DNA of 64,000 bases from Halolamina pelagica (lineage in GTDB: Archaea; Halobacteriota; Halobacteria; Halobacteriales; Haloferacaceae), in assembly GCF_900115675.1 (NCBI RefSeq), contig NZ_FOXI01000003.1, positions 1 through 64,000 of the forward strand, in the 5' to 3' direction. Under the pieces are notes generated by a model. The model made no database searches, was not told the origin of the DNA, and saw nothing but the letters and a program-made list of their open reading frames with translations. This document shows positions 32,247 through 41,391 of the stretch, piece after piece. Within the stretch, counting starts at the first letter, position 1. Each line of letters opens with the position of its first letter. The translations under genes and the position numbers were made by a program.

Positions 32247-32333
32247 ACGAGAACGAAGCTCTCGTCTGCCAACGAGGGACTCCGTCCCTCGGGCAACCTG
32301 GCTTCGCCCGGTGACGGTCGGATGTCGTCCGAC
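32247..32333. other. Cluster of four short inverted repeats
   Basis: In the 251-bp gap between eif1A and rio1 four hairpins follow each other: ACGAGA/TCTCGT (32247-32265), CGAGGGAC/GTCCCTCG (32273-32291), CGGGC/GCCCG (32290-32310) and GTCGGA/TCCGAC (32317-32333). No ORF fits the gap. They may be transcript-processing or terminator elements that separate the two genes. Confidence 0.45.
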
Positions 32334-32357
32334 AACGGTCTCCCGCCGCGGTCGGTG

Positions 32358-32651
32358 TCAGACGTTCCCGGTCACGTACCCGCCCTCCCGTAGCTGTTCG
32401 GCCTCGCGGTTCTCGTAGCGGTGTTCGATGTCGGCTTTCTCGTCCTGCCAGTCCCACGGGCTCACGAGCACGAGATCGCCCTCGCGGATCCAGTCACGTT
32501 TGCGCATCCGTCCGGGGATGCGGGCGGTGCGTTCTTCCCCGTCGGCACACCGGACCTGGACTCGGTTCGCGCCGAGCATCTCGACTACCTCGGCGAACAG
32601 CTCGTCGTCCTCGGGGGCCCGGATCCCCTCGGGGAGGTCGTCGTTGCTCAT
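32358..32651 (-). CDS. eif1A: Translation initiation factor aIF1A
   Basis: 97 residues of the S1-like OB fold: [54 protein letters not shown] is the aIF1A core. It helps mRNA and initiator tRNA binding at the ribosomal A site. A GGTTAAGC box at 32676-32683 (TATA on the minus strand) lies ~25-32 bp before the ATG, so the mRNA is probably leaderless. Confidence 0.97.
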   Translation of the reverse strand: MSNDDLPEGIRAPEDDELFAEVVEMLGANRVQVRCADGEERTARIPGRMRKRDWIREGDLVLVSPWDWQDEKADIEHRYENREAEQLREGGYVTGNV

Positions 32652-32793
32652 CAGCACCGCCTTGGACGCTGGAGTGGTTAAGCGCTGTGGGATTTCGGAC
32701 CGGCGAGAAACCTCGTCCCCGTGGACCCACCCGCGGTTCGTCGTGAAACCCGGGACCGCCGTCGTTTTTACCGCACCCCTCGCAGTCGGGGGC

Positions 32794-32973
32794 ATGTACG
32801 AACGACTCGGTATCGGTGGCGTCGTCGGGCTGCTGCTCGTCCTCGGCGGGATCGCGCTGGTCGCGTGGCAGGCGCCGATCGTCGCCGCCGGCCTCGCGTT
32901 CGTCCTCGCGGGGCTGGCGCTGGTGGTGCGTGCGCTCGTCGGGAACGTGATGCGGCAGTTCGGAATGGTGTAG
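32794..32973 (+). CDS. Small two-span membrane protein
   Basis: 59 residues, nearly all hydrophobic, with two predicted helices (about 8-25 and 29-50), ending NVMRQFGMV. The family is widespread in haloarchaea as a short protein of unknown function. GTTTTTACC at 32763-32771 is a T-rich TATA-like box 23-31 bp before the ATG, supporting the start. Confidence 0.75.
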   Translation: MYERLGIGGVVGLLLVLGGIALVAWQAPIVAAGLAFVLAGLALVVRALVGNVMRQFGMV

Positions 32974-32988
32974 CCGAAAAAGGAACGC

Positions 32989-33987
32989 TCAGCGACGCTG
33001 CTCCATCAGCTTCTCCCGCCCCGGCTCGATCAGCTCGTCGAGGTACTTCGCCAGCGTCGGCTTCGCGTCGGCGGGGTGGAGTTCGCCCGACGCGAAGTCG
33101 GCCTCCAGCTCCGCGTAGCTGTCGTACTCCAGATCGCCGCCGTACTCCTCGGGCCGTTCGACGACGACCTCCTCGAAGCGCGGGAACACGTGGTACTCGA
33201 AGATCTCGAGCACCGGGTTGTTGCGCTCCTCGCCGTCGTCGGTCGGTTCAGGGTCGACCTCGCCGGCCGGACAGAACGCGCCGTTGACCTTCTCTGCGAT
33301 CTCCTCGGGCGAGTCCTCCATCGAGATGGTGACGCCGGAACTGCTGGACATCTTCCCGATCCCCGTCGAGAGTTCGGAGATCAGCGGCGTGTGGAGACAG
33401 GTCGGCGACTCGTAGTCGATGCTGGGGAGCGTGTCGCGGGCCAGCATGTGGACCTTCCGCTGCTCCATCCCGCCGATCGCGAGGTCGATGTCGAGGTACT
33501 CGATGTCCAGCGCCTGCATCAGCGGGTAGACCGCCTGTGAGACGGTCACCGAGTCGCCCGAGCCGATCTCGCTCATCGCCCGCTCCGCACGGGAGAGCGT
33601 CGTCTCCAGTTCGAGCGCGTGGAGATCCAGCACGTACTCCTCGTCGAACTGGAACTCCGAACCGAGCACGAACTCGGTGTTCTCCTCGTCGAGCCCGTAG
33701 GCGACGAACTGCTCCTGCATCCGCGTCGCCGTCTCGCGGATCTCCTCGAAGCTCCCCTTTCCGTTGAGGTAGGCGTGGACGTCCGCCAGCAGGATCACGA
33801 CCTCCATCCCCGCCTCCTGCAGGTCGATGAGCTTGTTCGCGCCCAGCATGTGGCCGATGTGGAGGACGCCCGAGGGCTCGTAGCCGACGTAGGCGCGCTT
33901 GCCCTCGGGGTTCTCGGCCAACTCCTCGACCTCCGCCTCGGTGACGACCTCCGCGGCGTTGCGGGTGATCAGGTCGTGTGCGTCCAT
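32989..33987 (-). CDS. tyrS: Tyrosyl-tRNA synthetase
   Basis: 332 residues, archaeal-type class [15 protein letters not shown] contains the HIGH motif; [35 protein letters not shown] is the tyrosine/ATP site; [14 protein letters not shown] is the KMSKS loop in its archaeal KMSSS form. It charges tRNA-Tyr. Faces the divergent mscS gene across ~110 bp. Confidence 0.96.
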   Translation of the reverse strand: MDAHDLITRNAAEVVTEAEVEELAENPEGKRAYVGYEPSGVLHIGHMLGANKLIDLQEAGMEVVILLADVHAYLNGKGSFEEIRETATRMQEQFVAYGLDEENTEFVLGSEFQFDEEYVLDLHALELETTLSRAERAMSEIGSGDSVTVSQAVYPLMQALDIEYLDIDLAIGGMEQRKVHMLARDTLPSIDYESPTCLHTPLISELSTGIGKMSSSSGVTISMEDSPEEIAEKVNGAFCPAGEVDPEPTDDGEERNNPVLEIFEYHVFPRFEEVVVERPEEYGGDLEYDSYAELEADFASGELHPADAKPTLAKYLDELIEPGREKLMEQRR

Positions 33988-34097
33988 GGTTGGGGATTTC
34001 GGAGCGGGAGGTTAGGCCTTCTGGATGCGTGTTACCGTCCCGACCGCGTCGACGCCCGGCAGTCGGGATTTTTCGTGTTGCCGGTCGAACACGGGGT

Positions 34098-34994
34098 ATG
34101 ATCGGGCAACTGCTGCCGCCGAACTGGCTGCCTGACGTGGTTTCGGCGTACGACCAGGTCCTCTCGGAGCTGTTCTGGTTCACCGTCGGGTTCGCGGTCA
34201 TCTATCTCGTCGGCCGGTTCGCCGTCGTCCCGGCCGTGGGTCGCGTCGTCAGGTCACGCAACCGCAACAACCCCACCATCGAGACCGCCACGCGGACGTA
34301 CCTCCGGGTTATCGTGATCTCGTTCGCGACGCTGACGGGGGTCATCGCCGCCGGCTACGGGAGCGTGTTCTCGGAGTCGGCGGTCGTCATCGCCGCGATC
34401 ACGTTCGTCTTCGGCATCTCCGGCCAGCAGGTGTTCGGCTCGCTCATCAGCGGGATGTTCCTGGTCGCCGACCCCGACTTCAACGTCGGCGACTGGATCG
34501 AGTGGCCCGGCGGGGAGGGAACCGTCGAGGCGGTCGACTTCCGCGTCACTCGCGTTCGGACGCGCGACAACGAGACCGTCTCGGTTCCCAACACCGAACT
34601 CACGAGCAACGCGCTCACTCGGCCCTACGGCCGGACGCGTTACCGGGTCACTGAGAAGGTCTACGTCGCCTACTACGAGGACACCGAGCGGGCGCTGCTG
34701 GAGCTCCGACAGACGGCCGAGCACGGCGACGCCGTACTCGACGACCCGCCGCCGAACACGCGCGTCCTCGACCTCGGGGAGAACGCCATCACGATCCAGG
34801 CGGAGTTCTGGATCGGCGACCCGATGGACGCCGACATCGTGACCGTCCGCTCGGACTTCCGCCGGCGGGTGAAACGGCGCTTCGACGAGGCGGGGATCAC
34901 GCTGGCGCCGCCGTCAGCGCAGTTGCTCTCGGGCGAGATCACCGTGACTGACCGGGACGGCGATCCGTCGACGCCGAAGCCGGACGGCGCCTGA
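34098..34994 (+). CDS. mscS: MscS-family mechanosensitive channel
   Basis: 298 residues. Three hydrophobic segments (about 26-46, 72-94, 96-116) precede the MscS beta domain with FNVGDWIEWPGGEGTVEAVDFRVTRVRTRDNETVSVPNTELTSN, the hallmark of the family. It releases osmolytes on hypo-osmotic shock. Charged C-terminal tail. Single gene. Confidence 0.93.
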   Translation: MIGQLLPPNWLPDVVSAYDQVLSELFWFTVGFAVIYLVGRFAVVPAVGRVVRSRNRNNPTIETATRTYLRVIVISFATLTGVIAAGYGSVFSESAVVIAAITFVFGISGQQVFGSLISGMFLVADPDFNVGDWIEWPGGEGTVEAVDFRVTRVRTRDNETVSVPNTELTSNALTRPYGRTRYRVTEKVYVAYYEDTERALLELRQTAEHGDAVLDDPPPNTRVLDLGENAITIQAEFWIGDPMDADIVTVRSDFRRRVKRRFDEAGITLAPPSAQLLSGEITVTDRDGDPSTPKPDGA

Positions 34995-34998
34995 GAGT

Positions 34999-36984
34999 CT
35001 ACGTCCCGCGATCCTCCAACCGCTCGTCGGCGCGGTGTTCCGAGATCACGCGGTCCATCATGCTCTCTGTCTGCTCGCGCCGGCGCTCCTCCGCCCGGTC
35101 CTCCCAGTCCGAGATCGCCCCCTCGACCTCGCTCTCGCGGGCCACCGCCAGTTCGTCGATCTCCTGGATCGTCACGGGGTCGGCGGGCGCGACCGGGATC
35201 CCGTGGTCGAACAGCACCGCGTCGGCCTCCTCCGAGAGGTTCCCGTTCTTGAGCACCAGCCGCGGCTCGGTCTCGGCCAGCCGTTCCGCCGTCGACGTGC
35301 CGGCGCCGCTCGCGTCCCGGAGGTAGACCACGTCGCCGGACGCGAGGCCGAACTCCTCGTCGGCGCGCTCGATCGCGTCGCGGGTGAACTGCGGCAGCAC
35401 CTTCACGGCGACCAGGTCGCGGTCGCCCGCCACGTCGCTGAAGTCCGAGTGGTCGATCTTCCAGAGCGTCTTGAGCCGGGCGAGCTTGTCGTGGAGCTGT
35501 TCGTTCTCCGCGATCGCCTCGTCGCGCTCGCGTTCGAGGCGTTCCGCACGGCGCTCCAGGCGGTTGACCTCCCGGCGCTCGCGGGCCTCGCGGCGCTCCC
35601 GCTTGCGGGCGTCGCTGAGTTCGCGCTCGTACTCCCGGATCTCGTTCTCCTTCTCCTCCAGTTCGGCTTCCAGCTCCTCGGTGTGGCTCTTGAGGCGCTC
35701 GACCTGCGCCTCGAGGTCGCGGATGCGCTGCTCCTCGTCGGTGAGCTCGCGCTCCTCGTGTTCCTCGTCGTCCGCCTCCCCGCCGTCGTCGTCGCGCAGG
35801 TCACGCAGCACCGCCTCGACGGACTCCTCGCCGGAGACGACGCGGGCGATCACCTCCTCGCGGTCGAACTGCGGGGGGACCTTCGCCGCGATGCGCTCGA
35901 ACTGGTCCGCGTGGTCGTCGACGGCGTACAGCGCCGCCGCGAGCGCGTCGCGCTCGTGGTCGTTCTCGTAGGCGTGGTCCCGGGTGCGGTGGAGCTTCTC
36001 GTCGACCGGGAGGTCGCTCTCGGGGATCCAGCCCGCGGCGTCGAAGCTCCGCCGGAACTTCTCGACGGTCTCGGGCATCGGCGTCACGTCGGCGGCGACC
36101 AGCATCGGTCGCCCGCGCTCGATCAGCCACTCGGTGAGTTCCGCGGTGTCGCCCGTCCGCGAGGAGTAGAGGTCGTGGACCGTGCCGTCGATGCCGACGA
36201 CGGCGGCCGCGGTGGTCGTCCCGGGGTCGATGCCGACGATCACGTGGTCCCGCCGCTTCACGAGCGGTTCGAACTCGATGCCGTCCCGGCGCTCGCGCTC
36301 GATCTCGATGCGCACGTCGCCGTTCCGGGTCGCGGAGATCGGGATGTCCTCCGGGCGCGCCTCGACGGTGAAGATCGCGTTCGAGAGCCCGCCGTACTTC
36401 TCGGTGGCGTCCTTCTCGTAGTCGAGGTTCGCGTCGTCGAGCTCCGACTCCACCTCCCGAGCCGCCTTCCGGACGTTGCCGTGGATCCGGCGGGTGTAGC
36501 GGTCCTGGCTCCACCCTCCCTTGCCGGTCGAGCGCCCGCGGGCGACCTTCACGGTTGTCGTGTCGCTGAAGGCGGTGACGCGCTGGCCGACGTTCCGGTG
36601 GGCCAGCCGCGCCGCCGCCTCGGCCTCCTGCATCGGTTTCTTGCCGTAGGGCACGCCGTAGCGGGAGGCGACCCGGGAGAGGGGTTCGGGCCGGTTCGCG
36701 CCGGTCACCTGGACGAGGTCGGTGCCGGCCGGGAGGCCCCGGAGGAAGCCGACGAGCGCGTTCTTGTCGGCCGCGAGTTCGTACATGTTGTCGACGGCCA
36801 GCCGGGTGGGCTCCTCCCCCTCGATCAGCCGGCGGAGCTTCCGGCGCGAGACGGCGTCGCGGTCCAGCCGCTCCTCGTCGGGGCGCAGGATCACGAGGGC
36901 GTAAGTGGGCGAGTCGCCGCGGGCGTCGCCGCTCTGGATGTCGACGCCGAAGACCGGCCCGTCGGTTGGGCTCGGGGCGTTCAC
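34999..36984 (-). CDS. DUF460 protein with RNase H-like and coiled-coil regions
   Basis: 661 residues from a GTG at 36984. The N-terminal part contains two actin/RNase H-like strand motifs, VFGVDIQSGDARGDS near 11-25 and VIVGIDPGTTTAAAVVG near 247-263. A long, highly charged coiled coil spans about 410-500. This is the COG2433/DUF460 layout, conserved in archaea and of unknown function, possibly nuclease-like. A GATATTTAGC box near 37008-37017 fits a leaderless GTG start. Confidence 0.88.
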   Translation of the reverse strand: MNAPSPTDGPVFGVDIQSGDARGDSPTYALVILRPDEERLDRDAVSRRKLRRLIEGEEPTRLAVDNMYELAADKNALVGFLRGLPAGTDLVQVTGANRPEPLSRVASRYGVPYGKKPMQEAEAAARLAHRNVGQRVTAFSDTTTVKVARGRSTGKGGWSQDRYTRRIHGNVRKAAREVESELDDANLDYEKDATEKYGGLSNAIFTVEARPEDIPISATRNGDVRIEIERERRDGIEFEPLVKRRDHVIVGIDPGTTTAAAVVGIDGTVHDLYSSRTGDTAELTEWLIERGRPMLVAADVTPMPETVEKFRRSFDAAGWIPESDLPVDEKLHRTRDHAYENDHERDALAAALYAVDDHADQFERIAAKVPPQFDREEVIARVVSGEESVEAVLRDLRDDDGGEADDEEHEERELTDEEQRIRDLEAQVERLKSHTEELEAELEEKENEIREYERELSDARKRERREARERREVNRLERRAERLERERDEAIAENEQLHDKLARLKTLWKIDHSDFSDVAGDRDLVAVKVLPQFTRDAIERADEEFGLASGDVVYLRDASGAGTSTAERLAETEPRLVLKNGNLSEEADAVLFDHGIPVAPADPVTIQEIDELAVARESEVEGAISDWEDRAEERRREQTESMMDRVISEHRADERLEDRGT

Positions 36985-37034
36985 AGCCGGGGTTGGCGCT
37001 TGCCGGCTAAATATCCGACGCCGGTGGCGACCGG

Positions 37035-37967
37035 TTATTCGTCGTCCGGGAACGGGATCTCGACGGTCTTCCCGTCCTCGGCGACGAAGCACTCGCCGTC
37101 GAACACGCCCGCCGCCTCGCGCTGGTGGCCGCGGGCGTCGCCGGGGTAGCGCGAGGAGATGTGGGTCAGCGCCAGCCGTTCGGCGCCGGCTCGCTGGGCG
37201 ATCTTCCCGGCCTCCCGGGCCGTGGCGTGGCCGGTCGAGCGCGCCCGCCCGGCCATCTCGTCGTCGAACGTCGCGTCGTGGATCAGCAGGTCCGGCTCGT
37301 CGGCGACCTCGACGGTCGCGTCGACGGGGCGGGTGTCGCCGGTGTACACCAGCGAGCGGCCGGGCCGGGGATCGCCGACGACCTGCTCGGGCTCGATCAC
37401 GCGCCCGTCGTCCAGTTCGACCGACTCGCCCGCGTGGAGTTTGCCGTAGGCGGGGCCGGGCGGGACCCCGAGTTCCTCCTCGGCTTTCTCGCGCTTGAAG
37501 CGCCCCTTGCGGTCGTCCTCGATCAGCGCGTACCCTTGTGAGGTGGTGCGGTGCTCGGTCTCGAACGCGCGGATCTCGAACGCCTCGCCCTCGAGCGCGA
37601 CGGAGCCCGGCGTGACCTCGTGGATCCGGACCGGGAACGCCGTGTCGTGGCCGCCGGCGCCGATCAGGTCCCGGAGCTGGCGCCGGGAGCCGGGGGGACC
37701 GTGGATCGCGAGCGAGTCGGTTCGGTCCTGGAAGTCCCACGTCTGGAGCAGGCCGGGGAGGCCGAGGATGTGGTCGCCGTGGAGGTGACTGAGGAAGACG
37801 TGGCCCACGTCGAACCCCGTGTTGAACCGCATCATCTGTCGCTGGGTGCCCTCGCCGCAGTCGAAGAGGAACCGCTCGCCCTCGCGGTTCACCATCACCG
37901 CGCTCGGGGCGCGTCGCGTCGTCGGCACGGCGCCGCCGGTGCCGAGAAACGTCGTCCGGAGAGTCAT
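37035..37967 (-). CDS. rnz: Ribonuclease Z
   Basis: 310 residues. MBL-fold tRNase Z with FLGTGGAVPTTRR at the start, metal motif LSHLHGDHILGLPGLL (61-66), YTGDTRP and DATFDDEMAGRARSTGHATAREAG, then LTHISSRY. It removes the 3' trailer of pre-tRNAs before CCA addition, needed here since tRNA-Cys lacks an encoded CCA. Confidence 0.97.
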   Translation of the reverse strand: MTLRTTFLGTGGAVPTTRRAPSAVMVNREGERFLFDCGEGTQRQMMRFNTGFDVGHVFLSHLHGDHILGLPGLLQTWDFQDRTDSLAIHGPPGSRRQLRDLIGAGGHDTAFPVRIHEVTPGSVALEGEAFEIRAFETEHRTTSQGYALIEDDRKGRFKREKAEEELGVPPGPAYGKLHAGESVELDDGRVIEPEQVVGDPRPGRSLVYTGDTRPVDATVEVADEPDLLIHDATFDDEMAGRARSTGHATAREAGKIAQRAGAERLALTHISSRYPGDARGHQREAAGVFDGECFVAEDGKTVEIPFPDDE

Positions 37968-38115
37968 ACCGGAGAGTGGCTCCGGCGGAGGCTTACCGCT
38001 GTCGACTCCCGGATCCGCCGGCGTCGCGGGTTCAGCGCGACCCTCTCGACGCGCAAGGGTTTATTTTTCGACGTGTGGCCCCGGAGCTTATCGGTGTCTG
38101 GGAGAAGGGGTAGGT

Positions 38116-39669
38116 ATGCGACGACAGACGATCGTCACGGCGCTCGTGGTCGCGATGGTCGCGATCGCCGGCTGTGCGGGATCCGTGTCGCCGGGCGACG
38201 GCGGCAGCGGTGAGGGGACGGTGAACATGTACGTCAGCGACCAGCCGAGCGCGATCGACGACTTCGAGCACCTGAACGTCACGATCACGTCGATCGCGGC
38301 CCACCGCGTCGACGGCGGGAACGCGTCCGCGAACGAGTCCGCGTGGGTCGAACAGGAGATCGACGACGTCACCGTCGACCTGACGGAGCTCCAGGGGGCG
38401 AACGCGAGCCAACTCGGCGCGATCTCGGCGCCCAACGGGAGCTACGACAAGACGTTCATCCACGTGAGCGAGGTCGACGGCACGCTCACGAACGGCGAGA
38501 CGACCGACGTGAAACTGCCGAGCAGCAAGCTCCACATCAACGAGAACTTCACCGTCGGCGACGGTGAGGAGGTCGACTTCGTCTTCGACATCACGGTCGT
38601 GAAGCGGGGCAACTCCGGCAGCTACAACATCCAGCCGGTCGCCAGCGAGTCCGGCACGGACCAGGAGATCCGCGAGAAGCCCGGCGCCAAGCGCGGCGCC
38701 GAGGAGGGCGGCGACGGCGCGGACGGCGACGATGCGACCGCGACGCCGACGAGCACTGAAACCGCGACGCCGGCCGGCACCGAGACCGCGACGCCGACCG
38801 ACGGCGCCAGTCTGGAGTTCTACGTCAGCGACGAGCGGAACGCCATCGACGAGTTCGACCACCTCAACGTCACGATCGACCGCGTCGGCGTCCACCGCGC
38901 CGACGCCGGCGAGAACGAGAGCGCGTGGATCGAGCACGCGGTCGACAACCGCACCGTCGACCTGACCGAACTGCAGGGCGCCAACGCCACCAGCCTCGGC
39001 GTGCTGAACGTCTCCAACGGCACGTACGACAAGACGTTCGTCTACGTCGACGAGGTGAACGGAACGCTCACGAACGGCGAGCATCCCGACGTGAAGCTGC
39101 CCAGCAGCAAGCTCCAGTTGAACAGCGAGTTCACCGTCGGCGACGGCGAGGACCTCGACTACGTGTTCGACATCACCGTCGTGAAGCGGGGCAACTCCGG
39201 CAGCTACAACGTCAAGCCCGTGGCCGGCGAGTCCGGCACGGGCGACCAGGTCGAGATCGAACCGGACGACGACGCGGCGAACGAGAGCGACGAGGCCGAG
39301 ACCGCGGCGCCGGCGAACCTCTCGATCGAGCTCGACGGGAACGCGACCGCCGGCGAGAACGTCACCGTCTCGGTGACCCGGAACGGCAGCGCCGTCTCGG
39401 GCGCCGAACTCAGTCTCGACGGCGAGACCGTCGGCGAGACCGACGAGAACGGGACGCTCGTCGTGGCCGTCCCGGCCGACGCCGAGGAGATCGAACTCGA
39501 AGCGGAACACGACGGCGCCGAGGGCGAGGCGACGTTCCCGGTCGAGGACGACACGTCCACCGAGGCGGAGACGGAGACAGCCACAGAGACGGAGACCGCG
39601 ACAGCGACGGAGACTGAGACCGAAACCGACACCGCGGCGCTCGCCGGCCCGACGTTCGCGGCGCGCTAG
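38116..39669 (+). CDS. Lipoprotein with two tandem DUF4382 domains
   Basis: 517 residues. Signal and lipobox MVAIAGC (Cys19) indicate a lipid-anchored exported protein. Two DUF4382 copies (about 35-190 and 233-390) share VDLTELQGAN, LPSSKL and FDITVVKRGNSGSYN, joined by a Thr/Ala/Pro-rich linker. A beta domain (about 415-495) and a Glu/Thr repeat tail follow. Many N-glycosylation sites (NxS/T). The protein ends without a sorting helix. A GGGTTTATTT TATA box lies near 38056-38065. Confidence 0.88.
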   Translation: MRRQTIVTALVVAMVAIAGCAGSVSPGDGGSGEGTVNMYVSDQPSAIDDFEHLNVTITSIAAHRVDGGNASANESAWVEQEIDDVTVDLTELQGANASQLGAISAPNGSYDKTFIHVSEVDGTLTNGETTDVKLPSSKLHINENFTVGDGEEVDFVFDITVVKRGNSGSYNIQPVASESGTDQEIREKPGAKRGAEEGGDGADGDDATATPTSTETATPAGTETATPTDGASLEFYVSDERNAIDEFDHLNVTIDRVGVHRADAGENESAWIEHAVDNRTVDLTELQGANATSLGVLNVSNGTYDKTFVYVDEVNGTLTNGEHPDVKLPSSKLQLNSEFTVGDGEDLDYVFDITVVKRGNSGSYNVKPVAGESGTGDQVEIEPDDDAANESDEAETAAPANLSIELDGNATAGENVTVSVTRNGSAVSGAELSLDGETVGETDENGTLVVAVPADAEEIELEAEHDGAEGEATFPVEDDTSTEAETETATETETATATETETETDTAALAGPTFAAR

Positions 39670-39748
39670 CGCGACTCCGGATCGCGTTTCTGGCCGGGAG
39701 AACGCCCGACCGAGCCCTTCTTACCGCCCGCGGCGCTATCTGCGCGTA

Positions 39749-40771
39749 ATGGACGAACCGCTCTGGACCGAGCGCTACGCGCCCGCGATCGCGGACCTCC
39801 CGCAGGAAGCGACCCGGGAGCGACTGCGTCGGGCCGTCGACGAGCCGATGAACCTCGTCGTCCAGGGGCCGCCCGGGGCGGGCAAGACCGCCGCCGTGCG
39901 GGCGCTGGCTCGCGAGGCCCACGAGGACGACGACAACGACCTCGTGGAGATCAACGTCGCGGACTTCTTCGACCGCACCAAGAAGGAGATCCGCGAGGAC
40001 CCCCGGTTCGCGCAGTTCCTCGAGGGCCGGAGCCGGATGGCCAAACGCGACATGATCAACCGCGTGCTCAAGGAGTCCGCGAGCTACGCGCCGGTCTCGG
40101 GGACGTTCAAGACGATCCTGTTGGACAACGCCGAGACGATCCGCGAGGACTTCCAGCAGGCGCTCCGCCGCGTGATGGAGCAGCACCACCGCACGACCCA
40201 GTTCGTGATCGCGACCCGCCAGCCCTCGAAGCTGATCGCGCCGATCCGGTCGCGCTGTTTCCCCGTCCCCGTGCGGGCCCCCTCTCACGACGAAATCGAG
40301 GGCGTGCTCGCGGGGATCCTCGACGCCGAGGGCGTCGACTACGACGCCGACGGGCTGGAGTTCGTCGCGGGCTACGCCGACGGCGACCTGCGGAAGGCCG
40401 TCCTCGGCGCCCAGACGGCCGCCGCCCAGCACGACGAGGTGACGATGCAGGCGGCCTACGAGGTGCTCGACGAGGTGGGCCACGACGACGAGCTCTCGGC
40501 GGCGCTGACGGCCGCCTCCGAGGGCGACTTCTCGACGGCGCGCTCGACCGTCGACGACCTGCTCGACGAGGGGTACGACGGCGAGGAGCTCCTCCAGGAG
40601 CTGCTGCGTGTGGCCCGCAGCGACTACTCGGGCGAGAAGCTCGCGCGCCTCCACCGGCTCGCGGGCGAGGCCGATCTCGACCTCACCGAGGCCAGCGACG
40701 ACACGATCCACCTGACCCATCTGCTGAGTTCGTGGGCCGCGGGCCACGACCGGCTCCGGGGGGAGGCCTGA
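39749..40771 (+). CDS. rfcC: Replication factor C small subunit II
   Basis: 340 residues. AAA+ clamp-loader subunit with LWTERYAPAIADLP, Walker A GPPGAGKTAA, a Walker B region LLDNAETIRED (the usual DEAD-like box is degenerate here) and sensor region RSRCFPVPVRAP. Divergence from RfcA (50.3 kb) and the altered Walker B fit the second small subunit of haloarchaea. Its stop is directly followed by the asd ATG. Confidence 0.9.
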   Translation: MDEPLWTERYAPAIADLPQEATRERLRRAVDEPMNLVVQGPPGAGKTAAVRALAREAHEDDDNDLVEINVADFFDRTKKEIREDPRFAQFLEGRSRMAKRDMINRVLKESASYAPVSGTFKTILLDNAETIREDFQQALRRVMEQHHRTTQFVIATRQPSKLIAPIRSRCFPVPVRAPSHDEIEGVLAGILDAEGVDYDADGLEFVAGYADGDLRKAVLGAQTAAAQHDEVTMQAAYEVLDEVGHDDELSAALTAASEGDFSTARSTVDDLLDEGYDGEELLQELLRVARSDYSGEKLARLHRLAGEADLDLTEASDDTIHLTHLLSSWAAGHDRLRGEA

Positions 40772-41374
40772 ATGGTCCGGGGGCTCACGCCCGGCGCGCT
40801 GCGCTACGGGCTCCCGCCGCTGCTCGCGGGGGTCGTGCTGACGCCGGTGTCGGGCCCGATCGGGCTCGGACTGGTCGCGCTGGGGCTGGCGGCCGTCCTG
40901 TTCCACCGCGACCCCCAGCGCGAACCTCCCGAATCCGGGTTCGTCGCGCCCGCGGACGGCAGCGTCTCGGTCGTCCGCGAGGAGGAGGGCCGCATCCGCG
41001 TCGGCGTGTTCATGAACGTCACCGACGTGCACGTCAACCGCGCGCCGGCGGCGGGGACCGTCGAGTCGGTCACCCACCGGCCCGGCGCGAACAAGCCGGC
41101 GTTCTCGAAGGACTCGGACCGGAACGAGCGCGTCGACGTCGACTGCGGCGAGTACGAGGTGTCGCTGATCGCTGGCTGGTTCGCCCGGCGGATCCATCCC
41201 TACGTCGAGGGCGGCGACGACCTGGATCGCGGGGACAAGCTCGGCCACATCAGCTTCGGCAGTCGCGCGGACGTGCTCCTGCCCGAGCGCGTCGAACACG
41301 CGGATCTGCGCGTGAACGAGGGCGAGGACGTGACGGCCGGCGAGACCGTCGTCGCCGTCGATCCCGACGAGTAG
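40772..41374 (+). CDS. asd: Archaetidylserine/phosphatidylserine decarboxylase-like protein
   Basis: 200 residues. Two N-terminal hydrophobic segments (about 10-48) then GFVAPADGSVSVV, GVFMNVTDVHVNRAPAAG and GHISFGSRADVLLP. In this short PSD class the Ser of the GS pair (Ser164) becomes the pyruvoyl group after self-cleavage. It would make archaetidylethanolamine-type lipid. Zero-gap junction with rfcC implies co-translation. Confidence 0.9.
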   Translation: MVRGLTPGALRYGLPPLLAGVVLTPVSGPIGLGLVALGLAAVLFHRDPQREPPESGFVAPADGSVSVVREEEGRIRVGVFMNVTDVHVNRAPAAGTVESVTHRPGANKPAFSKDSDRNERVDVDCGEYEVSLIAGWFARRIHPYVEGGDDLDRGDKLGHISFGSRADVLLPERVEHADLRVNEGEDVTAGETVVAVDPDE

Positions 41375-41391
41375 CCGGCGCGAGGCGGCCG

